Of a stretch of 64,000 bases of DNA, positions 34,269 to 45,936 are shown in pieces. The notes beneath the pieces were generated by a model. It was not told where the DNA came from. It did not search any database and was given only the letters and a program-made list of their open reading frames with translations. Numbering within the stretch: the stretch's first letter is position 1; each line of letters starts with the position of its first letter. The position numbers and the translations under genes are program-made. Source of the stretch: Massilia sp. UMI-21 (GTDB taxonomy: Bacteria; Pseudomonadota; Gammaproteobacteria; Burkholderiales; Burkholderiaceae_D); assembly GCA_015277795.1 (NCBI GenBank), contig CP063848.1, forward strand, positions 1,860,001 to 1,924,000, read 5' to 3'.

Positions 34269-34283
34269 TTTTTTATTGGTATC

Positions 34284-34322
34284 ATGTTTCATTTGCATTT
34301 CATGTTTCATCCATCTGAAACA
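34284..34322. promoter_or_regulatory. Putative PrpR enhancer boxes upstream of prpB
   Basis: ATGTTTCAT at 34284-34292 and again at 34302-34310, with TGAAACA (the opposite orientation) at 34316-34322. They lie about 90-125 bp upstream of the sigma-54 promoter, a normal distance for an enhancer, and match boxes before prpR. The IS lies just upstream and does not separate them from the promoter. Confidence 0.65.
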
Positions 34323-34407
34323 CATGAGATGGCAGATGCGGGTATGCTGCGCAGGGGGGGGGCGGCAAGTCCTTGAATTTACAGCGAAAGCGCATCGGCG
34401 AAAAGAC

Positions 34408-34423
34408 TGGCACGCTGTTTGCA
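34408..34423 (+). promoter_or_regulatory. Sigma-54 promoter of the prp operon
   Basis: TGGCACG-CTGT-TTGCA matches the sigma-54 consensus: GG at 34409-34410 (-24) and GC at 34421-34422 (-12). It sits about 45 bp before the prpB ATG and agrees with control by the sigma-54 activator PrpR. Confidence 0.9.
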
Positions 34424-34467
34424 TATCAAGTCCGTATTCGATCAACCCATCATTCGAGAGCTAAAGC

Positions 34468-35358
34468 ATGAGCCATCACTCCGCCGGCGCCGCGTTCCGC
34501 CAGGCCGTCCAGGAAGAATCCCCGCTGCAGGTCATCGGCGCGATCAACGCCAACCATGCGCTGCTGGCCAAGCGCGCTGGCTACCGCGCCATCTACCTGT
34601 CCGGCGGCGGCGTCGCCGCCGGTTCGCTGGGCCTGCCCGATCTGGGCATCTCCGGCCTGGAAGACGTGCTGGTCGACGTGCGCCGCATCACCGACGTCTG
34701 CGACCTGCCGCTGCTGGTCGATATCGATACCGGCTTCGGCTCGTCCGCCTTCAATGTCGCGCGCACCGTCCGCTCCCTTGAAAAGGCCGGCGCCGCCGCC
34801 TGCCACATCGAAGACCAGGTCGGCGCCAAGCGTTGCGGCCACCGTCCGGGCAAGGAAATCGTGAGCAAGGACGAGATGGTCGACCGCGTCAAGGCAGCCG
34901 CCGACGCCCGCGCCGACGAGGATTTCGTGATCATGGCGCGCACCGACGCGCTGGCCGTGGAGGGCCTGGACGCCGCCATCGAGCGCGCGGTTGCATGCGT
35001 GGAAGCCGGCGCCGACATGATCTTCCCGGAAGCGATGACCAGCCTCGAGATGTACAAGCAGTTCGCCGATGCCGTCAAGGTGCCGGTGCTGGCCAACATC
35101 ACCGAGTTCGGTTCGACCCCGCTGTTCACCCTGGACGAACTGCGCAGTGCCAAGGTCGCCATCGCCCTGTATCCGCTGTCGGCCTTCCGCGCCATGAACA
35201 AGGCGGCCGAGAACGTCTACAACGCGATCCGCCGCGACGGCACCCAGAAGAACGTGCTGGACACGATGCAGACCCGCGCCGAACTGTATGACCGCATCGA
35301 CTACCACAGCTACGAACAGAAGCTGGACGCACTGTTCGCCCAAAAGAAAACCAAGTAA
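34468..35358 (+). CDS. prpB: 2-methylisocitrate lyase
   Basis: A 296-residue TIM-barrel enzyme of the PEP mutase/isocitrate lyase superfamily that splits 2-methylisocitrate into pyruvate and succinate, the last step of the methylcitrate cycle. The catalytic signature [12 protein letters not shown] and the metal-binding region [10 protein letters not shown] are present; [25 protein letters not shown] is the typical start. Length is standard. It is first in the operon behind the sigma-54 promoter. The Shine-Dalgarno is weak (GAGAG). Confidence 0.96.
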   Translation: MSHHSAGAAFRQAVQEESPLQVIGAINANHALLAKRAGYRAIYLSGGGVAAGSLGLPDLGISGLEDVLVDVRRITDVCDLPLLVDIDTGFGSSAFNVARTVRSLEKAGAAACHIEDQVGAKRCGHRPGKEIVSKDEMVDRVKAAADARADEDFVIMARTDALAVEGLDAAIERAVACVEAGADMIFPEAMTSLEMYKQFADAVKVPVLANITEFGSTPLFTLDELRSAKVAIALYPLSAFRAMNKAAENVYNAIRRDGTQKNVLDTMQTRAELYDRIDYHSYEQKLDALFAQKKTK

Positions 35359-35377
35359 AGAGTCAGGAGATCCACGC

Positions 35378-36538
35378 ATGAGCACCCAGAACAACGAGAC
35401 CCCAACGTTCAAGCCGAAGAAGTCGGTGGCCCTGTCCGGCGTTGCCGCCGGCAATACCGCACTGTGCTCGGTCGGCAAGTCGGGCAACGATTTGCACTAC
35501 CGCGGTTACGACATCCTGGACGTCGCCACGTCCTGCGAGTTCGAAGAGATCGCCTACCTGCTGGTGCACGGCAAGCTGCCCACCGTGGCCGAACTGAAGG
35601 GCTACAAGGCCAAGCTGAAAATGCTGCGCGGCCTGCCGCAGGCGGTGAAAAGCGCGCTGGAAGCGCTGCCGGCCAGCGCCCATCCGATGGACGTGATGCG
35701 TACCGGCGTGTCGGTGCTGGGCTGCACGCTGCCGGAGAAGGACGACCACAACGTGCCGGGCGCGCGCGACATCGCCGACCGCCTGATGGCCTCGTTCGGC
35801 TCGATGCTGCTGTACTGGTACCACTTCAGCCATTCGGGCAAGCGCATCGAGGTCGAAACCGACGACGACTCGATCGGCGGCCACTTCCTGCACCTGCTGC
35901 ACGGCGAAAAGCCACGCGACTCCTGGGTGCGCGCGATGCACACCTCGCTGATCCTGTACGCCGAGCACGAGTTCAACGCCTCGACCTTCACCTCGCGCGT
36001 GATCGCCGGCACCGGTTCCGACATCCACTCGGCCATCACCGGCGCGATCGGCGCGCTGCGCGGCCCGAAGCACGGCGGCGCCAACGAAGTGGCCCTCGAC
36101 ATCCAGAAGCGCTACGAGAACGCCGACGAGGCCGAGGCCGACATCCGCAACCGCGTGGCGAACAAGGAAGTCGTGATCGGCTTCGGCCACCCGGTGTACA
36201 CCATCAGCGACCCGCGCAACGTGGTGATCAAGGAAGTGGCGCGCACCCTGTCGCAAGAAGCCGGCTCGATGAAGATGTTCGACATCGCCGAGCGCCTGGA
36301 ATCGGTGATGTGGGAAGTCAAGAAGATGTTCCCGAACCTGGACTGGTTCTCGGCCGTCTCGTACCACATGATGGGCGTGCCGACCGCCATGTTCACGCCG
36401 CTGTTCGTCATTTCGCGCACCTCCGGCTGGGCCGCGCACATCATCGAGCAGCGCATCGACAACAAGATCATCCGCCCGAGCGCGAACTACGTGGGTCCGG
36501 AAGACCTGCAGTTCGTGCCGATCGCCAATCGCAACTAA
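35378..36538 (+). CDS. prpC: 2-methylcitrate synthase
   Basis: A 386-residue citrate-synthase fold enzyme condensing propionyl-CoA and oxaloacetate. [15 protein letters not shown] near the N-terminus and catalytic-region motifs [26 protein letters not shown] and the [12 protein letters not shown] block with substrate-binding residues are present. Its short length and adjacency to prpB favour methylcitrate synthase over GltA. The ATG at 35378 has an AGGAGA Shine-Dalgarno, and the gene follows prpB by 19 bp. Confidence 0.95.
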   Translation: MSTQNNETPTFKPKKSVALSGVAAGNTALCSVGKSGNDLHYRGYDILDVATSCEFEEIAYLLVHGKLPTVAELKGYKAKLKMLRGLPQAVKSALEALPASAHPMDVMRTGVSVLGCTLPEKDDHNVPGARDIADRLMASFGSMLLYWYHFSHSGKRIEVETDDDSIGGHFLHLLHGEKPRDSWVRAMHTSLILYAEHEFNASTFTSRVIAGTGSDIHSAITGAIGALRGPKHGGANEVALDIQKRYENADEAEADIRNRVANKEVVIGFGHPVYTISDPRNVVIKEVARTLSQEAGSMKMFDIAERLESVMWEVKKMFPNLDWFSAVSYHMMGVPTAMFTPLFVISRTSGWAAHIIEQRIDNKIIRPSANYVGPEDLQFVPIANRN

Positions 36539-36580
36539 TCGACGAATCAGCGCGGCGCGTCCGTCGCCCCGCACCCTCAA

Positions 36581-36669
36581 GACCGTCAACCCCGCGCAGG
36601 CGGGGATCCAAGTTTGTGTGAATGGTCCGCAGCTGAAATTGGATTCCCGCCTTCGCGGGAATGACGGTT
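36581..36669. repeat. Inverted-repeat element between prpC and acnD
   Basis: A left arm ACCGTCAACCCCGCGCAGG... and the reverse complement of the right arm (ACCGTCATTCCCGCGAAGG...) match over about 30 positions with a few mismatches, around a 24-bp centre. Each arm also holds a small hairpin (CCCGCG..GCGGG). It resembles widespread intergenic palindromic repeats and differs from the GTAG family. It lies inside the transcribed operon. Confidence 0.75.
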
Positions 36670-36697
36670 CTAAGGTCAACTCGGAGAATCCCGAACC

Positions 36698-39304
<2,607 letters not shown>

Positions 39305-39306
39305 CC

Positions 39307-39412
39307 GTAGGGTGGGCGGGTCTCCCGCCCACGCGTTCAAATCACGGTCGAATTGTGGCGCGGCTGTTCTCAGACCGCTTGAACGCGTGGGCGGCAAAGC
39401 CGCCCACCCTAC
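39307..39412. repeat. GTAG-hairpin repeat pair (REP/BIME-like), copy B
   Basis: A 106-bp element with GTAGGGTGGGCGG at the left and CCGCCCACCCTAC at the right, internal ACGCGTTCAA and TTGAACGCGT in inverted orientation, and terminal hairpins (GGGCGG/CCGCCC). It occupies nearly the whole acnD-prpF gap within the operon. Confidence 0.88.
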
Positions 39413-39427
39413 AAGAACGGAAAAACT

Positions 39428-40630
39428 ATGGCACATACTCCCCAAATCAAGATCCCCGCCACCTACATGCGTGGCGGCACCAGTAAAGGCGTCTTCTTCC
39501 GCCTGCAAGACCTCCCGGAAGCCGCGCGCGTGCCCGGCCCTGCGCGCGATGCGTTGCTGCTGCGCGTGATCGGCAGCCCCGACCCCTACGGCAAGCAGAT
39601 CGACGGCATGGGCGGCGCCAGCTCGAGCACCAGCAAGGCCGTGATCGTGGCCCGCAGCACGCGTGCGGAGCACGACGTCGACTACCTGTTCGGCCAGGTC
39701 TCGATCGACAAGCCCTTCGTGGACTGGAGCGGCAACTGCGGCAACCTGTCCTCGGCGGTGGGTTCCTTTGCCATCGCCAGCGGCCTGGTCGACCCCGAGC
39801 GCGTGCCGCAAGACGGCATGGCCACGGTGCGCATCTGGCAGGCCAATATCGGCAAGACCATCGTCGCCCACGTCCCGGTGAGCCAGGGCGCGGTGCAGGA
39901 AACCGGCGACTTCGAACTCGATGGCGTGACCTTCCCGGCGGCCGAGGTACAGCTCGAATTCCTCGACCCGGCGGCCGAGGAAGAGGGCGCCGGCGCGGGT
40001 GCGCCAAGTGCGATGTTCCCGACCGGGAACCTGGTGGACGAACTCGAGGTCCCCGGTGTCGGGGTGCTGAAGGCCACCATGATCAACGCCGGCATCCCGA
40101 CCATCTTCGTGAACGCGGAGGCGATCGGCTACGACGGCACCGAACTGCAGGACGCCATCAACGGCGATCCGCGCGCGCTGGCCCTGTTCGAGACCATCCG
40201 CGCCCACGGCGCCCTGCGCATGGGGCTGATCTCCAGCATCGAGGAGGCCGCCAAGCGCCAGCACACGCCGAAGGTCGCCTTCGTCGCCAGGCCGGCCAAC
40301 TACCTCGCCTCGAGCGGCAAGCAGGTGGGGGCGGCCGAGATCGACCTGCTGGTGCGCGCGATGTCGATGGGCAAGCTGCACCACGCGATGATGGGCACCG
40401 CCGCGGTGGCGATCGGCACCGCCGCCGCCATTCCCGGCACCCTGGTCAACCTCGCGGCCGGCGGCGGCGATCGCAGCGCGGTGCGCTTCGGCCATCCGTC
40501 CGGCACCCTTCGGGTCGGCGCCGAAGCGGTGTACGCGAACGGCGAGTGGAGCGTGGCCAAGGCGATCATGAGCCGCAGCGCCCGCGTCCTGATGGAAGGC
40601 TGGGTGCGGGTGCCGGGCGATTGTTTCTAA
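39428..40630 (+). CDS. prpF: AcnD-accessory 2-methylaconitate isomerase PrpF
   Basis: A 400-residue diaminopimelate-epimerase-like fold protein. IPATYMRGGTSKGVFF at the start and DWSGNCGNLSSAVG in the first half are hallmarks of PrpF, which isomerises the 2-methylaconitate made by AcnD so that it can be rehydrated by an aconitase. It is the last gene of the prp operon, with a terminator 30 bp past its stop. Confidence 0.95.
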   Translation: MAHTPQIKIPATYMRGGTSKGVFFRLQDLPEAARVPGPARDALLLRVIGSPDPYGKQIDGMGGASSSTSKAVIVARSTRAEHDVDYLFGQVSIDKPFVDWSGNCGNLSSAVGSFAIASGLVDPERVPQDGMATVRIWQANIGKTIVAHVPVSQGAVQETGDFELDGVTFPAAEVQLEFLDPAAEEEGAGAGAPSAMFPTGNLVDELEVPGVGVLKATMINAGIPTIFVNAEAIGYDGTELQDAINGDPRALALFETIRAHGALRMGLISSIEEAAKRQHTPKVAFVARPANYLASSGKQVGAAEIDLLVRAMSMGKLHHAMMGTAAVAIGTAAAIPGTLVNLAAGGGDRSAVRFGHPSGTLRVGAEAVYANGEWSVAKAIMSRSARVLMEGWVRVPGDCF

Positions 40631-40655
40631 GGAAGTGCCGGTAATTCACGCATTT

Positions 40656-40685
40656 GATGGGCCGCAACAACACGGCCCATTTTTC
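40656..40685 (+). terminator. prp operon terminator
   Basis: ATGGGCCG/CGGCCCAT stem with an 8-nt loop followed by five T residues. Confidence 0.85.
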
Positions 40686-40769
40686 ATGCTTGTTGGTTTT
40701 GGAGCATCGTTGGTTTGTGGTTTATGATTGCTAAATGGCAAGTTAGCCAAGAGACAATCAAGAGCCACC

Positions 40770-43412
40770 ATGGACCGACACTCCGCCGAGTTTCCCCTCG
40801 CAGCCGTCATGGCCCCCGCGGACTTCCCTCCGACGGGCGATGAGGGCGATCTCGAACACGAGATGCTGCGCATCGCCTTGCGCGAGCAGCGCGCTATCCT
40901 GGAAAATGCGCCGGTCGGCATCGTGTTCACGCTGCCGGGCCAGTTCAAGTCCTGCAATCCGCGCATCTGCGAGCTGCTCGACTATTCCTATGCCGAACTG
41001 AGCAGCCTGCATCCCACGCAGGTGTTCGGTTCGCCGGAGGACTACCAGGCGCTGACGACGGAAGCCTATCCGGTCCTGGCTGCCGGCGGCCTGTTCGAGA
41101 AGGGCGAGTATCCGTTCCGGCGCCGCGACGGTTCGATCATCTGGGCGCGCCTGCGCGGCCGGGCGGTCGACCCGAGCGCGCGCGAAGCGGGCACCATCTG
41201 GATCGTCGAGGATGTGACCGAGGTGCGCCAGACGCTGTTCGAGGTGCAGGCGATCATGACCAACGCCACGATCGGCATCATGTACACGCGCAAGCGCATC
41301 ATCCAGCGCTACAACCCGGCCTTTGGCGCGATGTTCGGCTACCGCGACGGCGAAGCCCTGGGGCGCTCGACCCGCATCGTCTACCCGGACGACCAGGCCT
41401 TCCACGATTTCGGCGCGATGGCCTACCCGCAGCTGGCCCGTGGCGTTCCCTACCGCGCCGAGACCGAACTGGTGCGCAAGGACGGCTCGCGCATCTGGGG
41501 CCAGCTCAACGGCTACCTGTTCAACCCGGAGGACCCGGAGCTGGGGGCGATCTGGATGTTCGAGGACCGCACCCGCGAGCGTCTCGATGAAGTCCAGTTG
41601 CGCAACGCCCTGATGGAGAACCGCGCCATCCTCGACAACGCGGTGCTCGGCATCGCCGTGGTCGAGGGAGGCCTTACCCTGCACTGCAACACCAAGATGG
41701 AAGAGCTGTTCGGCAGCCCTGCCGGCGGCATGGACGGCACGCCGGTGCGCGCCCTGTATCCCGACGAAGCGGCCTGGCGCACGGCGCGCCAGGACACCGC
41801 GCGCAGCTTCGAAGCCGGGCAAGTGCATACGGCCGAATACCGGCTCGCGCGGCGCGACGGCACGCTGTTCTGGGCGCGCCTGTCGGGGCGCCTGTTCGAC
41901 CAGGCCGCGCAGGGCGGACGCAGCGTCTGGCTGCTGGACGACGTCACCGCGCAGCGCGAGGCCGCCGACGCGATCCGGCGCGCACGCGACGAACTCGAGA
42001 TCCGCGTGGCCGAGCGCACCGCCGAACTGGCCGGCGCCAACCGCCTGCTGCAGGAAGAGATCGTCGAGCGCCGCCAGGCCGAGGCGCGCGTGCACCACAT
42101 GGCCTACCACGACAGCCTGACCGGGCTGCCGAACCGCGCACTGCTGTCGGACCGGCTCGACTGCGCCCTGCGTGCGGCCGGCCGGAGCGGCCGCAAGCTG
42201 GCCGTGATGTTCCTCGACCTCGACCGTTTCAAGACCATCAACGACTCGCTCGGCCATGCCACCGGCGACCACCTGCTGCGCGAGGTCGCGCGGCGCCTGT
42301 GCGCGGCGGTGCGCGACAGCGACACCGTGGCGCGCCTGGGCGGCGACGAATTCGTGGTGCTGCTGCCGGATATCGGCGGCGCGCCCGAATGCGCGCAGGT
42401 CGCCGACAAGATCATCGACGCGCTGGCCACGCCGTTTCCGTTCGAAGGGCACAGCCTGCACATCACGCCTTCGATCGGCATCTGCCTGTGTCCGGACGAC
42501 GGCAAGGACGTCGACACCCTGATGCGCCAGGCCGATGCCGCCATGTACCATGCCAAGGCGGCCGGGCGCAACAACTACCAGTTCTTCGACCAGCGCATGA
42601 ACCAGGCGGCGGCGCGGCGCTTCGAACTCGAGTCGCAGTTGCGCGGCGCCTTGCCGCGCGGGGAATTCGAACTGCACTACCAGCCCATCATCGACACCGC
42701 CACGCGCCGCCTGCACGCGCTCGAGGTGCTGCTGCGCTGGCGCCGCAGCGTCGGCGGCGACCGGGTGCTGGTCGGGCCCGACGAGTTCATCCCGATCCTG
42801 GAAGAGAACGGGATGATCGTGGCGGTGGGCGAATGGGTGATCCGCAGCGCCTGCGAGCAGAGCATGGCCTGGCAGCGCCAGGGCTTGCTTGCCGTGCCGC
42901 TTGCGATCAACCTGTCGGCGCGCCAGTTCATGCACGACGGCCTGGTAAGCTCGATGCGCCGCATCGTCGGCGAGACCGGCATCGACCCCGCGCTGGTGGA
43001 ATTCGAACTGACCGAGACCGCGCTGATGCAGCACGGCGGCCAGACCCTGGAAATCCTGCGCCAGATCAACGACATGGGCATGCGCCTGTCGATCGACGAT
43101 TTCGGCACCGGCTATTCGAGCCTGGCTTACCTGAAGCGCTTCCCGGTACACAAGATCAAGATCGACCGCGCCTTCGTGCGCGAACTCGAGGCCAGCGCGG
43201 AAGACCGCGCGATCGTGGCGGCCGTGATGGCGCTGGCGAACAGCCTGGGGCTGTCGGTGGTGGCCGAAGGCGTGGAGACCGAAGGGCAGTACGCGCTGCT
43301 GGGCGCTTACGGCTGCCAGTTCGCCCAGGGCTACCTGTTCGCGCGGCCTCTGCCGGCGTCGGACGCGGCGCGGCTGCTGGTCGGCTCCGTGCTCGCGATG
43401 ATCGACGGCTAG
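40770..43412 (+). CDS. Triple-PAS GGDEF-EAL cyclic-di-GMP protein
   Basis: An 880-residue cytoplasmic signalling protein with no membrane segment. Three PAS domains occupy about residues 45-165, 168-285 and 290-405; a coiled coil (AERTAELAGANRLLQEEIVERRQAE) follows; then a GGDEF domain (ARLGGDEFVVLL, with the inhibitory I-site RDSD five residues before it); then an EAL domain with EVLLRW in place of EALLRW, NLSARQF and DDFGTGYSS. All key motifs for both synthesis and hydrolysis of c-di-GMP look functional. The ATG at 40770 is preferred to a TTG at 40728. The signal sensed is unknown. Confidence 0.93.
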   Translation: MDRHSAEFPLAAVMAPADFPPTGDEGDLEHEMLRIALREQRAILENAPVGIVFTLPGQFKSCNPRICELLDYSYAELSSLHPTQVFGSPEDYQALTTEAYPVLAAGGLFEKGEYPFRRRDGSIIWARLRGRAVDPSAREAGTIWIVEDVTEVRQTLFEVQAIMTNATIGIMYTRKRIIQRYNPAFGAMFGYRDGEALGRSTRIVYPDDQAFHDFGAMAYPQLARGVPYRAETELVRKDGSRIWGQLNGYLFNPEDPELGAIWMFEDRTRERLDEVQLRNALMENRAILDNAVLGIAVVEGGLTLHCNTKMEELFGSPAGGMDGTPVRALYPDEAAWRTARQDTARSFEAGQVHTAEYRLARRDGTLFWARLSGRLFDQAAQGGRSVWLLDDVTAQREAADAIRRARDELEIRVAERTAELAGANRLLQEEIVERRQAEARVHHMAYHDSLTGLPNRALLSDRLDCALRAAGRSGRKLAVMFLDLDRFKTINDSLGHATGDHLLREVARRLCAAVRDSDTVARLGGDEFVVLLPDIGGAPECAQVADKIIDALATPFPFEGHSLHITPSIGICLCPDDGKDVDTLMRQADAAMYHAKAAGRNNYQFFDQRMNQAAARRFELESQLRGALPRGEFELHYQPIIDTATRRLHALEVLLRWRRSVGGDRVLVGPDEFIPILEENGMIVAVGEWVIRSACEQSMAWQRQGLLAVPLAINLSARQFMHDGLVSSMRRIVGETGIDPALVEFELTETALMQHGGQTLEILRQINDMGMRLSIDDFGTGYSSLAYLKRFPVHKIKIDRAFVRELEASAEDRAIVAAVMALANSLGLSVVAEGVETEGQYALLGAYGCQFAQGYLFARPLPASDAARLLVGSVLAMIDG

Positions 43413-43440
43413 GCGGCCCGCCGGTCGGCCGCGGCAAGGA

Positions 43441-44208
43441 TCAATCCGCGAGCGCCGCCACCACCGGCGCGTGGTCCGACGGCTGCTCCCACTTGCGGGT
43501 CTCGCGGTCGATATGGCAGGCGGTGCAGCGCTGCGCCAGCGCCTCGCTCAGCAGGATGTGATCGATGCGCAGCCCGCGGTTGCGGCGGAAGGCCATCTGG
43601 CGATAGTCCCACCAGCTGTACTGTTTTTCCGGCTGTTCGAACAGGCGGAAGGCGTCGCGCAGTCCCAGGGCCATCAGCGCGTCCATCTGTTCGCGCTCCG
43701 GCGCGGTGAAGTGGATGTGGTTCTCCCACTCGGCCGGGTCGTGCACGTCGCGCGCTTCCGGCGCGATGTTGTAGTCGCCCAGCAGGGCCAGTTGCGGATG
43801 CGCCGCCATCTCGGCCGCGATCCATGCGCGCAGGGCGTCCAGCCAGGCCATCTTGTAGCTGAACTTGTCGCTGCCGATGTCCTGCCCGTTGGGCATGTAG
43901 GCGCACACGATGCGCATGCCGCCAATGGTGGCCGCCAGGATGCGCTGCTGCTCGTCCTCGAAGCGCGGGTTGTTCTTCTGGACGTCCTCGATCGGATGCT
44001 GCGACAGGATCGCCACGCCGTTATAGGTCTTCTGGCCGCTGAAGGCGACCCGGTAGCCGGCCGCTTCGATCTCGGCCACCGGGAATTTGTCGTCGGTGAG
44101 CTTGGTCTCCTGCAGGCACAGGACATCGACCGGATTGGCTGCGAGCCAGGTGAGCAGGTGCGGGAGGCGGACTTTCAGCGAGTTGACGTTCCAGGTGGCT
44201 ATCTTCAT
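43441..44208 (-). CDS. xth: Exodeoxyribonuclease III
   Basis: A 255-residue AP endonuclease/3' exonuclease of the EEP superfamily. MKIATWNVNSLKVRLPHLL, CLQETKLTDDKFP (metal-binding Glu), LLGDYNIAPEARDVHDP and the C-terminal RIDHILLS and SDHAPVVA (catalytic Asp-His) are in place. It takes part in base-excision repair. Standard length; monocistronic on the minus strand. Confidence 0.95.
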   Translation of the reverse strand: MKIATWNVNSLKVRLPHLLTWLAANPVDVLCLQETKLTDDKFPVAEIEAAGYRVAFSGQKTYNGVAILSQHPIEDVQKNNPRFEDEQQRILAATIGGMRIVCAYMPNGQDIGSDKFSYKMAWLDALRAWIAAEMAAHPQLALLGDYNIAPEARDVHDPAEWENHIHFTAPEREQMDALMALGLRDAFRLFEQPEKQYSWWDYRQMAFRRNRGLRIDHILLSEALAQRCTACHIDRETRKWEQPSDHAPVVAALAD

Positions 44209-45194
44209 GCAATCGGCTCTCTACGATGGAAAACGGGTGATACAAGTAGCTGGCAGCACGCTACGCTGCCCGCTCGGGCTGGGTTAGCCAGAGAGTATAC
44301 GCTGTCCATGGTGATATGAGCGGTATTGCGGCCAAGGCCGGCTTTTACCGGCCTGCCAGCCCTTGCCTTCCTGTTGATGGTCGAGCGTGAAATGTTCGTT
44401 TCAAAAATCAAGGCCAAATACACCAGTTATGCGCTGCAGCACCCCATGGCCACGTCCTTTCTATCAATTCATGCAGTTTTTCATGGGCACCTTTAGGCTC
44501 GGAAAGCTTGATGGACCAGCGACGCATCTCAACCTTGCCATGTTGCCGTCTATGATTACTTTCAGGCATCCACTCAGGCAATTTATATGGCCCAGCGATA
44601 TGGACATACCAACACTCCAGCTTTCGCCGACATTGACGCCAGGCTGGTCGAGCGCGTCGAAAACCTTATTACTTCCAGCCAATCGCGGTGGCCTTCCTCT
44701 TCAGATTCCCCGCTGATGCCTTCGGTCTTGAGAGATGCGTTGTCAGCCATGCGTGTCACTGCACTGGCTTGAGCAAGTGGTGATGCTGGTTTTGCCATAC
44801 CGCCGGCTGCGACGAACCGGCCTTCCCATGTCCCACGAATAATCGTGATTGATGTGACAGTTGTATTTATGCTGAACGTGCAGCAATTGTTGTTAGGTAG
44901 GCACTAACATTGCGTAGCGTGTAATCTGCTATGTTAGAATAAATTAATAGAATAATAAATAAACGTGTAATTTATGCAGTGCGGGCTGTAAAAACGTTCG
45001 CAAAAGCATTAAACTAGCGCGAAAGCATGTAACACTGTTTCCCAGTGGGAATAAAGTTATTGCGCTGGTGCAACTAACCTTGTACTATTTACAGATTGAG
45101 AAACAAGTTCGGTAGCCTGCGGCCCACCAATCGTGCGGGCATGTTGGCACAGTGCAAAGTGGTAATATTCGGAATCTTGTTTTTTCGATAGCAA
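44209..45194. other. Gene-poor, partly AT-rich region
   Basis: Nearly 1 kb without a convincing gene. 44209-44330 is presumably the xth promoter region. 44380-44800 has intermediate GC and several short overlapping frames on both strands (for example 44587-44772 plus), none with Shine-Dalgarno, length or composition that would support coding. About 44860-45110 is strikingly AT-rich for this chromosome, with runs such as TTAGAATAAATTAATAG, and a small hairpin CACTG-TTTCC-CAGTG near 45030. It may carry promoters for the gene at 45228, or be decayed foreign DNA. Confidence 0.5.
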
Positions 45195-45227
45195 ATGAAC
45201 CCGAACGCTGATTTACAAAGGACTGAA

Positions 45228-45578
45228 ATGCGCACTGCATTCGAAGCGTGGGCCCAACGCGAAGGCCATATCACCCGCCGCCGCGAGGACAAACCCGAGG
45301 AATACCTCGTCTATGAAACCCAGCGCCGCTGGGTCATCTGGCAGGCGGCCCTGACGCATGGCGCCAAGGCTGCGGCCGAGGCGCCGTCGAAGTTCGCCAA
45401 GGAAGCGGAGCAGAAGCCTGCGCTCACCCAGGACGAAGCCATGGTGCGCAACCGCGTACTCAACGAAGTGCTCGATGCGTTCAGCGAACTGGACGAAGCC
45501 GCCGGCATGGAAGGCGTGCTGAAGGTGATCCAGGGCCTGAAGAAAAAGCAGAAGGCGCTGGCCGACAGCAAGGCCTGA
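45228..45578 (+). CDS. Hypothetical protein, charged and helical
   Basis: A 116-residue soluble protein (MRTAFEAWAQREGHITRRREDKPEEYLVYETQRRWVIWQ at the start, split here only for description) with a Trp/Arg-rich N-terminal part and a Lys-rich helical C-terminus (VIQGLKKKQKALADSKA). The start at 45228 has an AAAGGA Shine-Dalgarno 5 bases upstream; an ATG at 45195 would add 11 residues but lacks one. It abuts the DUF1653 gene directly. The N-terminal pattern is reminiscent of small phage-derived proteins, but I do not recognise the family. Confidence 0.6.
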   Translation: MRTAFEAWAQREGHITRRREDKPEEYLVYETQRRWVIWQAALTHGAKAAAEAPSKFAKEAEQKPALTQDEAMVRNRVLNEVLDAFSELDEAAGMEGVLKVIQGLKKKQKALADSKA

Positions 45579-45866
45579 GTGCCGGCTGCCAGGCGCTACC
45601 GCCACTACAAGGGCGGCATCTACGAGCTGGTCTGCGAAGCCGTCATGGAAGCGGACTACACGCCCGTGATGGTGTACCGCGGCCAGGACGGCACCGTCTG
45701 GGTGCGTCCGCGCGCCGCGTTCTTCGAGACCGTTGGCGTCGACGGCGCGGCGCTGCCGCGCTTCGCCGCGCTTTCCGACCCGCTTACCGACCCGCTTATA
45801 GACCCGCTTACCGACCCGCTCTCCGGCCTGCCTTGCGCCACCAGCCAGGCCGCGCGCGAGGAATAG
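45579..45866 (+). CDS. DUF1653 domain protein
   Basis: A 95-residue protein with the DUF1653 pattern: RYRHYKGGIYELVCEAVM, TPVMVYRGQDGTVWVRPRAAFFE and then PRF. The domain is a small beta-rich module of unknown function found in many bacteria. The GTG start at 45579 follows the upstream TGA without a gap, implying coupled translation. The C-terminal tail (DPLT-DPLI-DPLT-DPLS) comes from a 12-bp tandem repeat and is not part of the domain. Confidence 0.78.
   Translation: MPAARRYRHYKGGIYELVCEAVMEADYTPVMVYRGQDGTVWVRPRAAFFETVGVDGAALPRFAALSDPLTDPLIDPLTDPLSGLPCATSQAAREE
45777..45824 (+). repeat. 12-bp tandem repeat encoding DPLx units
   Basis: Four in-frame copies of GACCCGCTTACC-type units (two variants at the last three bases) encode DPLT, DPLI, DPLT, DPLS at the C-terminus of the DUF1653 protein. 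Confidence 0.88.
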
Positions 45867-45936
45867 GCCGGCAAGCCCTCAGCATTTGCTTCAGGCTGCC
45901 GTTAATGGCAGCATGAAGCATAGCCTGGTGGGTTCC

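Noticed and set aside
44587..44772. A 61-codon plus-strand ORF in the gene-poor region
   Set aside because: No Shine-Dalgarno, no family resemblance, and overlapping open frames on the other strand of equal quality.
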